From JBBQXK01 sp038251625 (GTDB lineage: Bacteria; Pseudomonadota; Alphaproteobacteria; Rhodobacterales; Rhodobacteraceae), in the NCBI GenBank assembly GCA_038251625.1, contig JBBSBE010000022.1, positions 1 to 38,840 of the forward strand: a DNA stretch of 38,840 nucleotides. Direction: 5' to 3'. The notes under the pieces were generated by a model. The model was not told where the DNA came from. It saw only the letters and a program-made list of their open reading frames with translations, and did no database searches. The position numbers and the translations under genes were made by a program. How positions within the stretch are numbered: position 1 is the first letter of the stretch; each line of letters starts with the position of its first letter. This document shows, one piece after another, positions 26,110 to 33,779 of this stretch.

Positions 26110-27102
26110 ATGTTCTTCCCCAAGTTATCCTGTCCCCTGATCGCCACCGCGATCCTCATGGTTCCCGCCGTCGCGGCCCATGCCGCCCCGGTTCTTTTTC
26201 AATCTGTCGCAACAACGGCGTCCGTGACGCCCTCCAGCGGGGGGACGATCAACGCGAACAACTCGATCCCTGCCGCCACAGACCCATCCGAGCGCAGCGA
26301 ATCGCAGATACCGCGCCCGGACGAATACGAGCCGTCTGCCTATGCCTTCCAAGAGGCGAACGGCAGTTCCGGCATCGTGATCGACGCCACGAACATGGCA
26401 GCGGGCGGCCAGTCGCAGGTCAAGGCCAGCGCTTCCACCTTTGCGCTGCACACATTCACGGCGGACGCCGCGTCGGCCACGTTCGATTTCCGCGTTTCGG
26501 GGATCCAGCTTTTCGTCGATGGCGATCATGGCGGGACAAGCGGCGCGGTCATCTCGCCGTTCGACACACCCAGCGCGCAAACGGTTGGCGCGAGTTTCGA
26601 TTATTTCGTGTATCTCTTCGACTTGGCAACCAACGTGCGCACTGATCTTTTCGAGGCGGGGCTTGAGGTTTTCGGGCGCGGCGCGCTCGACAACCCCGAG
26701 GTGGCGCGCGAATATCGGGTGACGGATGTGCGTGACCTGACCTATTCCCGCACCGATATCTGCGGGCAGTACGGCTGCGACGGCGTGCGGATCGACGTCA
26801 ACGCAATCGACCGCAGCCTCGATCTAGGCCCGCTCGAGATCGGACGCGACTACCTGATCCTCGTGCAGATGCAGGGCAAAACCGCAGGCTATTCCTATGA
26901 GAATGGCGCCAGCGTTCGGGCCTTCGATCCCAGCAACCTGTCGAGCTATGCGTTGACTTCCGGCCCGACACCGCCGGTGTCGCAGGTGCCGCTGCCCGCA
27001 TCGGCGCTATTGCTTGGCGGGGCATTGGGCGGCTTCGCGCTTGTCGGCGCGCGCCGTCGGCGCACCGTCCGACGCCAGGACGCTAGGACGCCAGGACGCT
27101 AG
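26110..27102 (+). CDS. VPLPA-CTERM sorting domain-containing exported protein
   Basis: 330-aa surface or secreted protein. Signal peptide residues 1-26 (LIATAILMVPAVAAHAA). The body is rich in Ser/Asp/Thr with beta-strand patterning and two close Cys (CGQYGC) that may form a disulfide; no enzyme motif is seen. The C-terminus has the tripartite exosortase-type sorting signal: VPLPA (residues 293-297), a hydrophobic helix SALLLGGALGGFALVGA and a basic RRRR cluster (315-318). Twelve extra residues (TVRRQDARTPGR) follow the basic cluster, where such proteins usually stop; most come from an 8-bp tandem repeat. AGGAG is 5 nt before ATG 26110, so the longer in-frame start at 26032 is rejected. No exosortase gene is in the window. 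Probably controlled by the divergent TetR protein. Confidence 0.9.
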   Translation: MFFPKLSCPLIATAILMVPAVAAHAAPVLFQSVATTASVTPSSGGTINANNSIPAATDPSERSESQIPRPDEYEPSAYAFQEANGSSGIVIDATNMAAGGQSQVKASASTFALHTFTADAASATFDFRVSGIQLFVDGDHGGTSGAVISPFDTPSAQTVGASFDYFVYLFDLATNVRTDLFEAGLEVFGRGALDNPEVAREYRVTDVRDLTYSRTDICGQYGCDGVRIDVNAIDRSLDLGPLEIGRDYLILVQMQGKTAGYSYENGASVRAFDPSNLSSYALTSGPTPPVSQVPLPASALLLGGALGGFALVGARRRRTVRRQDARTPGR

Positions 27103-27110
27103 GACGCCAG
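27071..27110. repeat. 8-bp tandem repeat, five copies, covering the VPLPA-gene stop
   Basis: GACGCCAG and GACGCTAG alternate: 27071, 27079, 27087, 27095 and 27103, followed by a degenerate GGCGCAGG. The stop TAG is in the fourth unit. Because 8 is not a multiple of 3, gaining or losing one unit would shift the frame at the protein's end. Confidence 0.95.
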
Positions 27111-27130
27111 GGCGCAGGGCACGCGCGGCA

Positions 27131-27562
27131 TCAGCCGCCGCCCTGCGCCTTCAGCGCGCCCTCATCCCGCGTCAGCCGTTCTGCCTTTTTTCGCACCAGA
27201 ACCGAGCGCAGGTCGTGCATCGCCAGAAGCAGCGCATCCGTCACCGTGTCCAACTGGTCATCCGTCGCACGGGCTTGTGCCCATTGCGTGGTCAGGTTCA
27301 TCGTGTCGACGGCCCGCAGGATATCATCCACCTCACGTGCCGCCAGCACACGCTGCCGCGCGGCCAGCCAGTCCGCAATCGCCTTGCGATCCTCGTCGGA
27401 AAGCGCGCGTTCCCCGTTCGGCTTGATGTCGCCGTTCTTTACGTTGACCGTGGCGATCTGGTCCATCTCGATGCGCCGCTGGCGGTTCTCGGTATCCACG
27501 CGAAACACCAGCGCGCCGTTTTCGCGGATCCGGAAGTAAAGGTCTGGCAGGTCGCCCGACAT
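27131..27562 (-). CDS. Conserved-looking protein of unknown function
   Basis: 143 aa, not recognised. Residues 5-45 look like beta strands (PDLYFRIRENGALVFRVDTEN, RRIEMDQIATVNVKNGDIKPNG). The rest is strongly helical and charged (DEDRKAIADWLAARQRVLAAREVDDILRAVDTMN, LLLAMHDLRSVLVRKKAERL), with no signal peptide or membrane segment, so it is probably cytoplasmic. The ATG lies 5 nt after the stop of the VOC gene, and an AAGGA is upstream. Third gene of a tight unit with the aspartate aminotransferase and VOC genes. Confidence 0.78.
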   Translation of the reverse strand: MSGDLPDLYFRIRENGALVFRVDTENRQRRIEMDQIATVNVKNGDIKPNGERALSDEDRKAIADWLAARQRVLAAREVDDILRAVDTMNLTTQWAQARATDDQLDTVTDALLLAMHDLRSVLVRKKAERLTRDEGALKAQGGG

Positions 27563-27567
27563 CGTGA

Positions 27568-27933
27568 TCAGTCCTTGTTGTCCAACACCCGGATCAGGCT
27601 TCCATCCGCGTCCACCAATGCGAACATGCGCGGCACCGGCGGGCGACGCAAGATCGGCGTCAGGCGCGGGATGGATGTGGGATCGTGCGGCAGGTCGAGC
27701 GTGGCCCATTCGGCATAGAGCGCGTCCAGGTCGTCCACCCGCAAACAGGCCCCGAACGCACTCGACCATTTGTCGATGTCGGGAAAGGGGAAGAATTCCA
27801 CCTCCATCGTCCCGCGCGACAGGATCATCCAATGCGCATCGCGATATTGCACCGCAAACCCGAGCGCGCCCCAGAACGCCGCCGTCGCGTCGAAATCACG
27901 CGCGGGCAGGTTTGGGGTCGCGCGGTCGGTCAC
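27568..27933 (-). CDS. VOC family protein (bleomycin-resistance-like fold)
   Basis: 121-aa single VOC (glyoxalase/bleomycin resistance/dioxygenase) domain. It opens with TPNLPARDFDATAAFWGALGF, the standard first strand and helix. MILSRGTMEVEFFPFPD, then FGACLRVDDLDALYAEW and FALVDADGSLIRVLDN complete two beta-alpha-beta-beta-beta units. The last motif is the usual D-P-x-G-N-x-x-x-x region with N replaced by S. The GTG start overlaps the aminotransferase stop as GTGA. Could bind a drug or small metabolite; a true resistance role is not shown by the sequence. Confidence 0.87.
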   Translation of the reverse strand: MTDRATPNLPARDFDATAAFWGALGFAVQYRDAHWMILSRGTMEVEFFPFPDIDKWSSAFGACLRVDDLDALYAEWATLDLPHDPTSIPRLTPILRRPPVPRMFALVDADGSLIRVLDNKD

Positions 27934-29132
27934 GCAAGCGCCCGGCAGAACGTCTGGATCCGGGTGCAGGCATCGCGCAGCACCTCATCCGCCGTGGCGT
28001 AGCTGACGCGGAAGTTGGGCGACACGCCGAAGGCTGCGCCAAAGACCACGGCCACGCCGGTTTCTTCCAGCAGCGCGGTTGCGAACGTCTCGTCATTGTC
28101 GATCAGCGTGCCTGCGGGGGTGGTCTTGCCGATGCAGCCCGAAATGTCAGGGTACACGTAAAACGCGCCCTCGGGCGTGGGGCAGGTCAGGCCGGGGGCA
28201 TCGTTCAGCATCCCCACCACCAGATCACGGCGGCGCTGGAAGAGCGCGCGGTTGGAGGCAAGGAAATCCTGCGGCCCCGTCAGCCCCTCGAGTGCCGCAT
28301 ATTGCGAGACGGAGGACGGGTTTGATGTGCTCTGGCTTTGCACCGTGCCCATTGCCTTGATCAGCGCCACGGGGCCTGCCGCATAGCCGATGCGCCAGCC
28401 CGTCATCGCATAAGCCTTGGAAACGCCGTTGCAGGTCAGCGTGCGGTCGTAAAGGCCCAGTTCCACCTCTGCCGGGGTGGCGAACACGAAATCGTCGAAC
28501 ACAAGGTGTTCGTACATGTCATCCGTCATCACCCAGACATGCGGGTGACGCATCAGCACATCCGTCAGTGCCTTCAGTTCGGTCGCCGTATAACCCGCGC
28601 CGGTGGGGTTCGACGGCGAGTTGAAGATGAACCACTTGGTACGCGGCGTGATCGCCGCCTCAAGCTGCGCGGGGGTCAGCTTGAACGATGTCTCGATCCC
28701 GCAGACCACCGGCACCGGGGTGCCGCCCGCCAAGAGCACCATATCGGGGTAGGATACCCAGTAGGGCGCGGGGATGATCACCTCGTCACCGGGGTTCAGC
28801 GTTGCCATCAGGGCGTTGTAGAGGATCTGCTTGCCCCCGGTGCCCACCGATACCTGCGCAGGCGTGTAGGTCAGCCCGTTTTCCCGCAGGAACTTGGCGC
28901 AGATCGCTTTCTTCAACTCGGGGATGCCGTCCACGGCCGTGTATTTGGTTTTTCCCGCGTCGATGGCGCGCTTGGCCGCGTCCTTGATGTTGGTGGGTGT
29001 GTCGAAATCTGGCTCACCGGCGCCAAGGCCGATCACATCGCGCCCCGCAGCCTTGAGCTCTGCCGCCTTCTGGGTGACGGCGATGGTGGGCGAGGGTTTG
29101 ACGCGGGCAAGGGTGTCGGACAGGAAAGCCAT
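27930..29132 (-). CDS. aatA: Aspartate aminotransferase (class I, type Ib)
   Basis: PLP enzyme interconverting aspartate and 2-oxoglutarate with oxaloacetate and glutamate. 400 aa. The Schiff-base lysine is Lys239 in CNGVSKAYAMTGWRIGYAAG. Substrate-binding Asn and phosphate contacts are seen in FNSPSNPTGAGY (170-181), TDDMYEHLVF and GTGGKQILYNAL. IGLGAGEPDFDTP (34-46) and PAPYWVSYPDM are typical of the Ib (Thermus/alphaproteobacterial) group, some of which also act on prephenate. First gene of a three-gene overlapping unit; AAGGA upstream. Confidence 0.93.
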   Translation of the reverse strand: MAFLSDTLARVKPSPTIAVTQKAAELKAAGRDVIGLGAGEPDFDTPTNIKDAAKRAIDAGKTKYTAVDGIPELKKAICAKFLRENGLTYTPAQVSVGTGGKQILYNALMATLNPGDEVIIPAPYWVSYPDMVLLAGGTPVPVVCGIETSFKLTPAQLEAAITPRTKWFIFNSPSNPTGAGYTATELKALTDVLMRHPHVWVMTDDMYEHLVFDDFVFATPAEVELGLYDRTLTCNGVSKAYAMTGWRIGYAAGPVALIKAMGTVQSQSTSNPSSVSQYAALEGLTGPQDFLASNRALFQRRRDLVVGMLNDAPGLTCPTPEGAFYVYPDISGCIGKTTPAGTLIDNDETFATALLEETGVAVVFGAAFGVSPNFRVSYATADEVLRDACTRIQTFCRALA

Positions 29133-29218
29133 GGCAAATGGTCCTTAGCGGGTGGACGGGGTGGGCCATGTCTTCTAGGTTCCCCCGCATACAAGCGCAA
29201 TCGTGAATGGAGGTGGCC

Positions 29219-29620
29219 ATGGCGGGCACCGGACAACCGGGCTGGTTCAGCCCCGACGCAGCAACCTTCGGCGACAGGCTGACGGGCGCCCGGGAAGGCG
29301 CCGGGCTGACGCAGGAGGATCTGGCGCGGCGGCTTGGCATCCGCCTGACCACGCTGCAGAACTGGGAAGAAGACATGTCGGAACCCCGTGCCAACCGGCT
29401 GCAGATGCTGGCGGGGATGCTGAACGTCTCGATCCGCTGGCTGTTGACGGGCGAGGGTGACGGGCCCGATGGTCCGGTATCCGCGGCCCCGATCCCCCCT
29501 GCAGCGCAGGCCGTTCTGGTGGAAATGGCCCGGCTGCGCGCCGCGATGCAGGCGATGGCGGGCGATCTTGGCCGCGTCGAAAAGCGCCTGCGCGCCGCTC
29601 TGCGGGAGGAAGCAGAATGA
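29219..29620 (+). CDS. XRE-family helix-turn-helix protein
   Basis: 133 aa with one N-terminal XRE/Cro helix-turn-helix (about residues 17-73: FGDRLTGAREGAGLTQEDLA, GIRLTTLQNWEEDMSEP, LAGMLNVSIRWLLTG). A Pro/Ala linker and a C-terminal amphipathic helix (about 90-130, VEMARLRAAMQAMAGDLGRVEKRL) that could form a coiled coil follow. ATG 29219 is chosen because GGAGG stands 5 nt upstream; ATG 29207 would place that site inside the gene. The stop overlaps the sdhE start as ATGA. The target is unknown; the coupling to sdhE suggests a link to respiration or flavin enzymes. Confidence 0.88.
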   Translation: MAGTGQPGWFSPDAATFGDRLTGAREGAGLTQEDLARRLGIRLTTLQNWEEDMSEPRANRLQMLAGMLNVSIRWLLTGEGDGPDGPVSAAPIPPAAQAVLVEMARLRAAMQAMAGDLGRVEKRLRAALREEAE

Positions 29621-29889
29621 CCGAGACGCCGCCCGACAGGCTCAAACGGCTGCGCATGCGCGCCTGGCGCCGTGGTACCAAGGAGATGGACCTGATCCTT
29701 GGCCCCTATGCCGATGCGCATCTCGAAGGGATGGATGCCGAAACGGTGACCCTGTTCGACGCGCTGCTTCTTGAGGCCGACCCCGACCTCATGGCGTGGA
29801 TTCTGGGCCAGCGCGACATCCCCGCCCGCTTTGCCGCGCTGCTGGATGACATCGGCGCCTTCTCTCGTGCGCGGTTGCAGAGGATTTGA
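29617..29889 (+). CDS. sdhE: FAD assembly factor SdhE (succinate dehydrogenase assembly factor 2)
   Basis: 90-aa helical protein that helps attach FAD covalently to the flavoprotein subunit of succinate dehydrogenase. The invariant RGxxExD motif is residues 19-25 (R-G-T-K-E-M-D), followed by LILGPYADAHL. The later ETVTLFDALLLEADPDLMAWILGQ is also family-typical. Overlaps the XRE gene by 4 nt. The final 15 bases, including the stop TGA, are duplicated immediately downstream. The sdh operon is not in the window. Confidence 0.93.
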   Translation: MTETPPDRLKRLRMRAWRRGTKEMDLILGPYADAHLEGMDAETVTLFDALLLEADPDLMAWILGQRDIPARFAALLDDIGAFSRARLQRI

Positions 29890-29904
29890 TTGCAGAGGAT
29901 TTGA
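29875..29904. repeat. 15-bp tandem duplication covering the sdhE stop
   Basis: TTGCAGAGGATTTGA occurs twice head to tail (29875-29889 and 29890-29904), identical. The first copy ends with the sdhE stop codon. The second copy is non-coding. Confidence 0.95.
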
Positions 29905-29982
29905 AGCGAAACCCTCGCGAGTTTACGGAATGTTTGCGTTTTGTGCCGAATCTGCCCTCGAAACGAGCGGACGGAGGCAGGG

Positions 29983-30474
29983 ATGCAACAAGAAGTATTG
30001 GACGGGTCCGACCGGCTGGTCATGGCCGGCTATCTGGAAAGTCTGGCGCTGGTGGAGCGGTTGCACCGCCTTCTTCTCGACGTGATCAAGGATGAATTCG
30101 AACGGCTGGGCGTGCTCGAGATCAACTCGGTCCAGGCGCTTTTGCTGTTCAACATCGGCGACAACGAGGTGACGGCGGGCGAGTTGAAGACGCGCGGCTA
30201 CTATCAGGGGTCAAACGTCAGCTATAACCTGAAAAAGCTGGTGGAACTTGGCTACATGCACCACCAGCGGTCGGAAATCGATCGCCGCTCGGTCCGCGTG
30301 CGGTTGACCGAAAAGGGCCGCCGGGTGCGCGGCATGCTGAACGCCCTGTTCGCGCGCCATGCCGTGGGGCTGGAAAAACGCGGGATCATCGGCGTGTCCG
30401 GGATCGACGAGATCAACACAAGCCTCAAGCGCATGGAACGCTACTGGGCCGATCAGATCCGCTACATCTACTGA
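29983..30474 (+). CDS. MarR-family winged-helix regulator (LdtR-like)
   Basis: 163-aa MarR-type regulator. The winged helix spans about residues 50-115: INSVQALLLFNIGDNEVTAG, then GYYQGSNVSYNLKKLVELGY (recognition helix) and the wing RSEIDRRSVRVRLTEKG. Flanking helices VERLHRLLLDVIKDEFERLG and IDEINTSLKRMERYWADQIRYIY form the dimer interface. This pattern (NSVQALLLFNIG, SNVSYNLKKLV) is that of the LdtR/PetP-like alphaproteobacterial group. ATG 29983 has GGAGG 6 nt upstream; an in-frame ATG at 29941 is rejected. The Cys-containing upstream extension is not translated. Confidence 0.87.
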   Translation: MQQEVLDGSDRLVMAGYLESLALVERLHRLLLDVIKDEFERLGVLEINSVQALLLFNIGDNEVTAGELKTRGYYQGSNVSYNLKKLVELGYMHHQRSEIDRRSVRVRLTEKGRRVRGMLNALFARHAVGLEKRGIIGVSGIDEINTSLKRMERYWADQIRYIY

Positions 30475-30493
30475 TCGGTTTCGCGTTCGGGCG

Positions 30494-32545
30494 TCACCGC
30501 CACAGATGCGCCCGGCTGGCAAGTGCGCCTTGCGCCTTGGACAGCAGCCGGTTTGCAAGGCTGGGGGCGGGGATCCTGCCGCTGGCCAGCCGGTCGACGG
30601 CAACTTCGGGCGGGCAGGGCAGAAGCGTCACCGGATCCATGTAGCGGGGGTAGGCGATCAGCGCCGCATGAGCGAGCGCCATCAACCCCGGACGCGGCAG
30701 CGGATGACCGTCGGCCGCATGGCGCCGACGCGCGGGCACGGGGCCAAGATCTGTCGTCAGCCCCCATCCCGCATAAAAAGGCGCGCCGAGGCAGGTGACG
30801 GGCGTGCCGCGCAGCAAAGCCTCGAACCCCAGAAGCGAGGTTATCGTCCAGACCTCATCGCAGGCCGCAATCAGCGCTGCGACGTCGCTGCGATGCGCCA
30901 CCACATCGGCCAGCGCCGCCAGGGCATCCGGCGCGACGGCACCAGGGCGCAGGCCCGCCTCCACGTCCGGGTGCGGCTTGTAGACGATCACCGCATCGGG
31001 CCGCGCGGCACGAACCGCCGACAACAGGCCCGCGTTGGTTTTCACCGCGCCCGCGCCCAGCCGGATCGAGGCGTCATCCTCCACCTGGCCCGGCACAAGG
31101 ATCCGGTGGCCGGGCGGCAGGTCAGGCACCGGGCCATGCAGGTTGTATTTCGTCACTCCCTCGGCCACGAGCCGCGCCACAAGCCGTTCGGCGCGGGCAA
31201 GGCCGCCGGGGGGCGGCGGTGCAAGGATCAGGGCCTCAAGATCCGATGGCCGTGCCGGATCATAATAGATGCCCCGCGAATCGGTCACGAGGCTCAGCGG
31301 CGGCACCAACGCCGCGCCTAGGCCGCGTGAGCGCAAGAACCCGTCCTCCACCCGCAAGATACGCGGCGCGGCCAGCCCCGGCGGCTCCTTGCTGGCCCAG
31401 ATCAGAAGGCCCCTCCCGGTTTCCGCCGCCAGTTTTGCCGCCATCATCGGCTCGTTGCGGAAGATCACCGGTTTTTCGCGCCCGAACACCGCCTGCAGCC
31501 GCCCCCGCTTCCAAAGCCGCATGCCGGTGGCCACATGGCCCGCCCGATCGGCCCTGAACGCGCGGGTTTGGGCCTCCAGTTGGTCCACCGCCTCTTCGAA
31601 CGTCATCATCCGGCCCCGGCATGGGCAGACCCATGTGGGTGCCAAAATCATCGCCACCGCGAACAGTTGCGCGCGGGTCAGGGGGCGGCGCCGGGGGATC
31701 GGCAACTCATCCTTTGTCAGCCCCCATCCGGCATAGAAGGGCTGGCCCCAGACGCGCGGGCGGTGGCCCGCCATGATCGCCTCGAACCCCATCTGCGACG
31801 AGAGGGTAAAGACCTGCGTTGCCCCCTCCAGCAGCCGCCACGGGGAAACGGGGTCTGTCAGCACCGTCACCGCCCCGCCTGCATCTTCGGGGCCGAAGTG
31901 GCCGGGGCGCAGGCCCGCTGCGGTTTCCGGGTGAGTCTTGATCACGATGCGGCTGCCCGGGTAGTCGATCAACGCTGCCCCCAGCATCTCGCGGAACACG
32001 CTTGCGCGGGTGCCGGAATGGGTGATCGAGGCATCCCCGCGCGCCTGATCGACGATCAGGATGTAACCGGCGGGCGGCAAGGCGGCGTGGATATCGTGAA
32101 TGTTGTATTTCGACAGATCGAGCGCCCGAAGCCGCGCCATTCCGTCCCGCGCACGCGACAGAAGGTGCGAATCGTCCAAGGGGTCATGCATCCCGATATG
32201 CTCGGTCATTGACGGGCCGCGCGCGTCGAAATGCACGCCGTAGGGGTCGATCAGCAGGCCAAGCGGTGCGCCCCCTCCCTGCCGCCCGGAGCGCAGGCCA
32301 CGCAGGAAGGCATCCTCGATCCGGATCAGCGGCACGGCCTGCCGGGCCGCCATCCGCTCACCCCGCCACGCATGGGGCGACCGTCCCCAGACGGCCACGC
32401 CGTCCCCGGGCCCGGGCAGGCCCAGACGCACCTCATGCCCCGCCGCCGCCAGCATCCGGCGCATGGCGGGGCGCAGAAAGCCCAGCGTGTACGTAAAAAG
32501 ACGCCGGGGAACGGCCGCGGCGGGATCTCGCGGCGCCGGGCCCAT
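30494..32545 (-). CDS. kpsC: Capsular polysaccharide beta-Kdo transferase KpsC
   Basis: 683-aa cytoplasmic glycosyltransferase that builds the poly-Kdo linker joining capsule chains to lipid. It is an internal duplication of two GT modules offset by about 320 residues: IRIEDAFLRGL (75-84) and RVEDGFLRSRGLG (399-410); SKYN (145) and TKYN (465); KTHPE and KPHPD; SQMGFEA and SLLGFEA; GQPFYAGWGLT (267-277) and GAPFYAGWGLT (587-597). Both modules keep the acidic pair, so both Kdo-transfer reactions should be possible. ATG starts 7 nt after the wza stop. Last of the kpsS-wza-kpsC set. Confidence 0.94.
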   Translation of the reverse strand: MGPAPRDPAAAVPRRLFTYTLGFLRPAMRRMLAAAGHEVRLGLPGPGDGVAVWGRSPHAWRGERMAARQAVPLIRIEDAFLRGLRSGRQGGGAPLGLLIDPYGVHFDARGPSMTEHIGMHDPLDDSHLLSRARDGMARLRALDLSKYNIHDIHAALPPAGYILIVDQARGDASITHSGTRASVFREMLGAALIDYPGSRIVIKTHPETAAGLRPGHFGPEDAGGAVTVLTDPVSPWRLLEGATQVFTLSSQMGFEAIMAGHRPRVWGQPFYAGWGLTKDELPIPRRRPLTRAQLFAVAMILAPTWVCPCRGRMMTFEEAVDQLEAQTRAFRADRAGHVATGMRLWKRGRLQAVFGREKPVIFRNEPMMAAKLAAETGRGLLIWASKEPPGLAAPRILRVEDGFLRSRGLGAALVPPLSLVTDSRGIYYDPARPSDLEALILAPPPPGGLARAERLVARLVAEGVTKYNLHGPVPDLPPGHRILVPGQVEDDASIRLGAGAVKTNAGLLSAVRAARPDAVIVYKPHPDVEAGLRPGAVAPDALAALADVVAHRSDVAALIAACDEVWTITSLLGFEALLRGTPVTCLGAPFYAGWGLTTDLGPVPARRRHAADGHPLPRPGLMALAHAALIAYPRYMDPVTLLPCPPEVAVDRLASGRIPAPSLANRLLSKAQGALASRAHLWR

Positions 32546-32552
32546 GGCCCCG

Positions 32553-33689
32553 TCAGCCGCCCGCGGCGCTGGTCACCGTGCGCGCGGCGCCGGCCGTGCC
32601 GGTGATGGCCGACAGCGTTTTCTGCCACTGCACGAAGGGCGCCTCGGTCACATAGACGGTATCGCCATCGCGGACGAGGAAATCGCGCGCCTCGAACATG
32701 CCTGTGGGCTGCGTGAGGTCCAGCACATAGACCATGCGCTGGTCCCCCTGCAGATCGTTGCGGCCCAGCACCACATTGGCAATCTCGGCCGGTTCGTTGC
32801 GGAAGACGAACACGCCCGTGGGATCGGCGAGCGATGTGTTCAGACCCCCGACGGTCGCAATCGCCTCTATCGCCGACAGGTTCTGCGTCTCGAACGGCAC
32901 GCGGTTCTGCGCGCCGGTGGCACCAAGGGCCACAAAGGCGCGGGTATCCTGCTCAACCACGATCTGGTCGCCGGGGCGCAGCGCGATATCAAGCGATGGG
33001 TTGGCATATAGATCGGTCAGCCAGATTTGACCGGTATGCCCGCCCCGCGTGACGCGGACGATGGCCACCTCGGGCGGGATCGCCACACCGCCCGCCCGCG
33101 CCAGCATCGCCGACAGCGTGCGCGTGGGCCGCTCGATGGGATAGACGCCCGTGCCGCCGACCGAACCCTGCACCGACACGGTTGATCCGTCGCCCGCCAC
33201 GCGCTGCACGGTCACCTGCGGATCGGGGGTCTGGGTGTCCAGCTTGCGCGTGATTGCCTGACGCAGGCCTTCGGGCGTCTGGCCCGCTGCCTTGATCCGG
33301 CCCGCATAGGGCACGAAAATGAAGCCCGCGCCATCGACCTGCACCTGATCCAGCGCCGACACGCGCTGCCCGGTATTGCCTAGCAGCGGGTCGTCCTTGA
33401 CGTTCTCGAAGACGGTCAGCGACAGCACATCGCCGGGCGAGATCGTATCCGACCCCACCACGCCTGCATTGCGGAAGTTCGATCCGAACCCCAGCGCAGG
33501 CACAACCGCCGTCGCGCGCGTCACGCGCGGATTGACCGCGACGACGAACGCATCGCCCTCTTTCAGGACCGATCCCTTGAAGATTTCGGCCTTGTTCGGC
33601 CCTGATCGCGGCAGCGCGCAGGCGCCAACGGCTGCCACAAGCGCAGCAAGGGCCAGCCCTCGGGCGGCCCGGGTTGCGATTTTCTGCAC
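32553..33689 (-). CDS. Polysaccharide export outer-membrane lipoprotein (Wza/KpsD type)
   Basis: 378-aa export protein. The signal peptide ends in the lipobox VGAC (lipid on Cys24). The polysaccharide-export domain begins with TISPGDVLSLTVFEN (about residues 83-97), continuing with the FIFVPYAGRIKAAGQTPEGL strand. SLBB-type repeats follow (VQGSVGGTGVYPIERPTRTLSAMLARAGG; VALGATGAQNRVPF...LSAIEAIATVGG). The last residues lack a clear membrane helix, so it is closer to KpsD than to classical Wza. GTG 33689 has AAAGGGG 8 nt upstream and places the signal peptide correctly; a TTG at 33722 is an alternative. It forms the outer-membrane part of capsule export together with an ABC transporter not in the window. 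Confidence 0.92.
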   Translation of the reverse strand: MQKIATRAARGLALAALVAAVGACALPRSGPNKAEIFKGSVLKEGDAFVVAVNPRVTRATAVVPALGFGSNFRNAGVVGSDTISPGDVLSLTVFENVKDDPLLGNTGQRVSALDQVQVDGAGFIFVPYAGRIKAAGQTPEGLRQAITRKLDTQTPDPQVTVQRVAGDGSTVSVQGSVGGTGVYPIERPTRTLSAMLARAGGVAIPPEVAIVRVTRGGHTGQIWLTDLYANPSLDIALRPGDQIVVEQDTRAFVALGATGAQNRVPFETQNLSAIEAIATVGGLNTSLADPTGVFVFRNEPAEIANVVLGRNDLQGDQRMVYVLDLTQPTGMFEARDFLVRDGDTVYVTEAPFVQWQKTLSAITGTAGAARTVTSAAGG

Positions 33690-33779
33690 TGCTCGTACCC
33701 CTTTGTTGGAGTGTTGCCTCAACTTTTTTGTGCAAACCTACAGAAAGACGTCAGAAAACGCCAGTCTTGCGCAGCAGGG

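Noticed and set aside
30494..32545. kpsC suspected to be a fusion of two genes
   Set aside because: Internal duplication of the GT module is the normal KpsC architecture.
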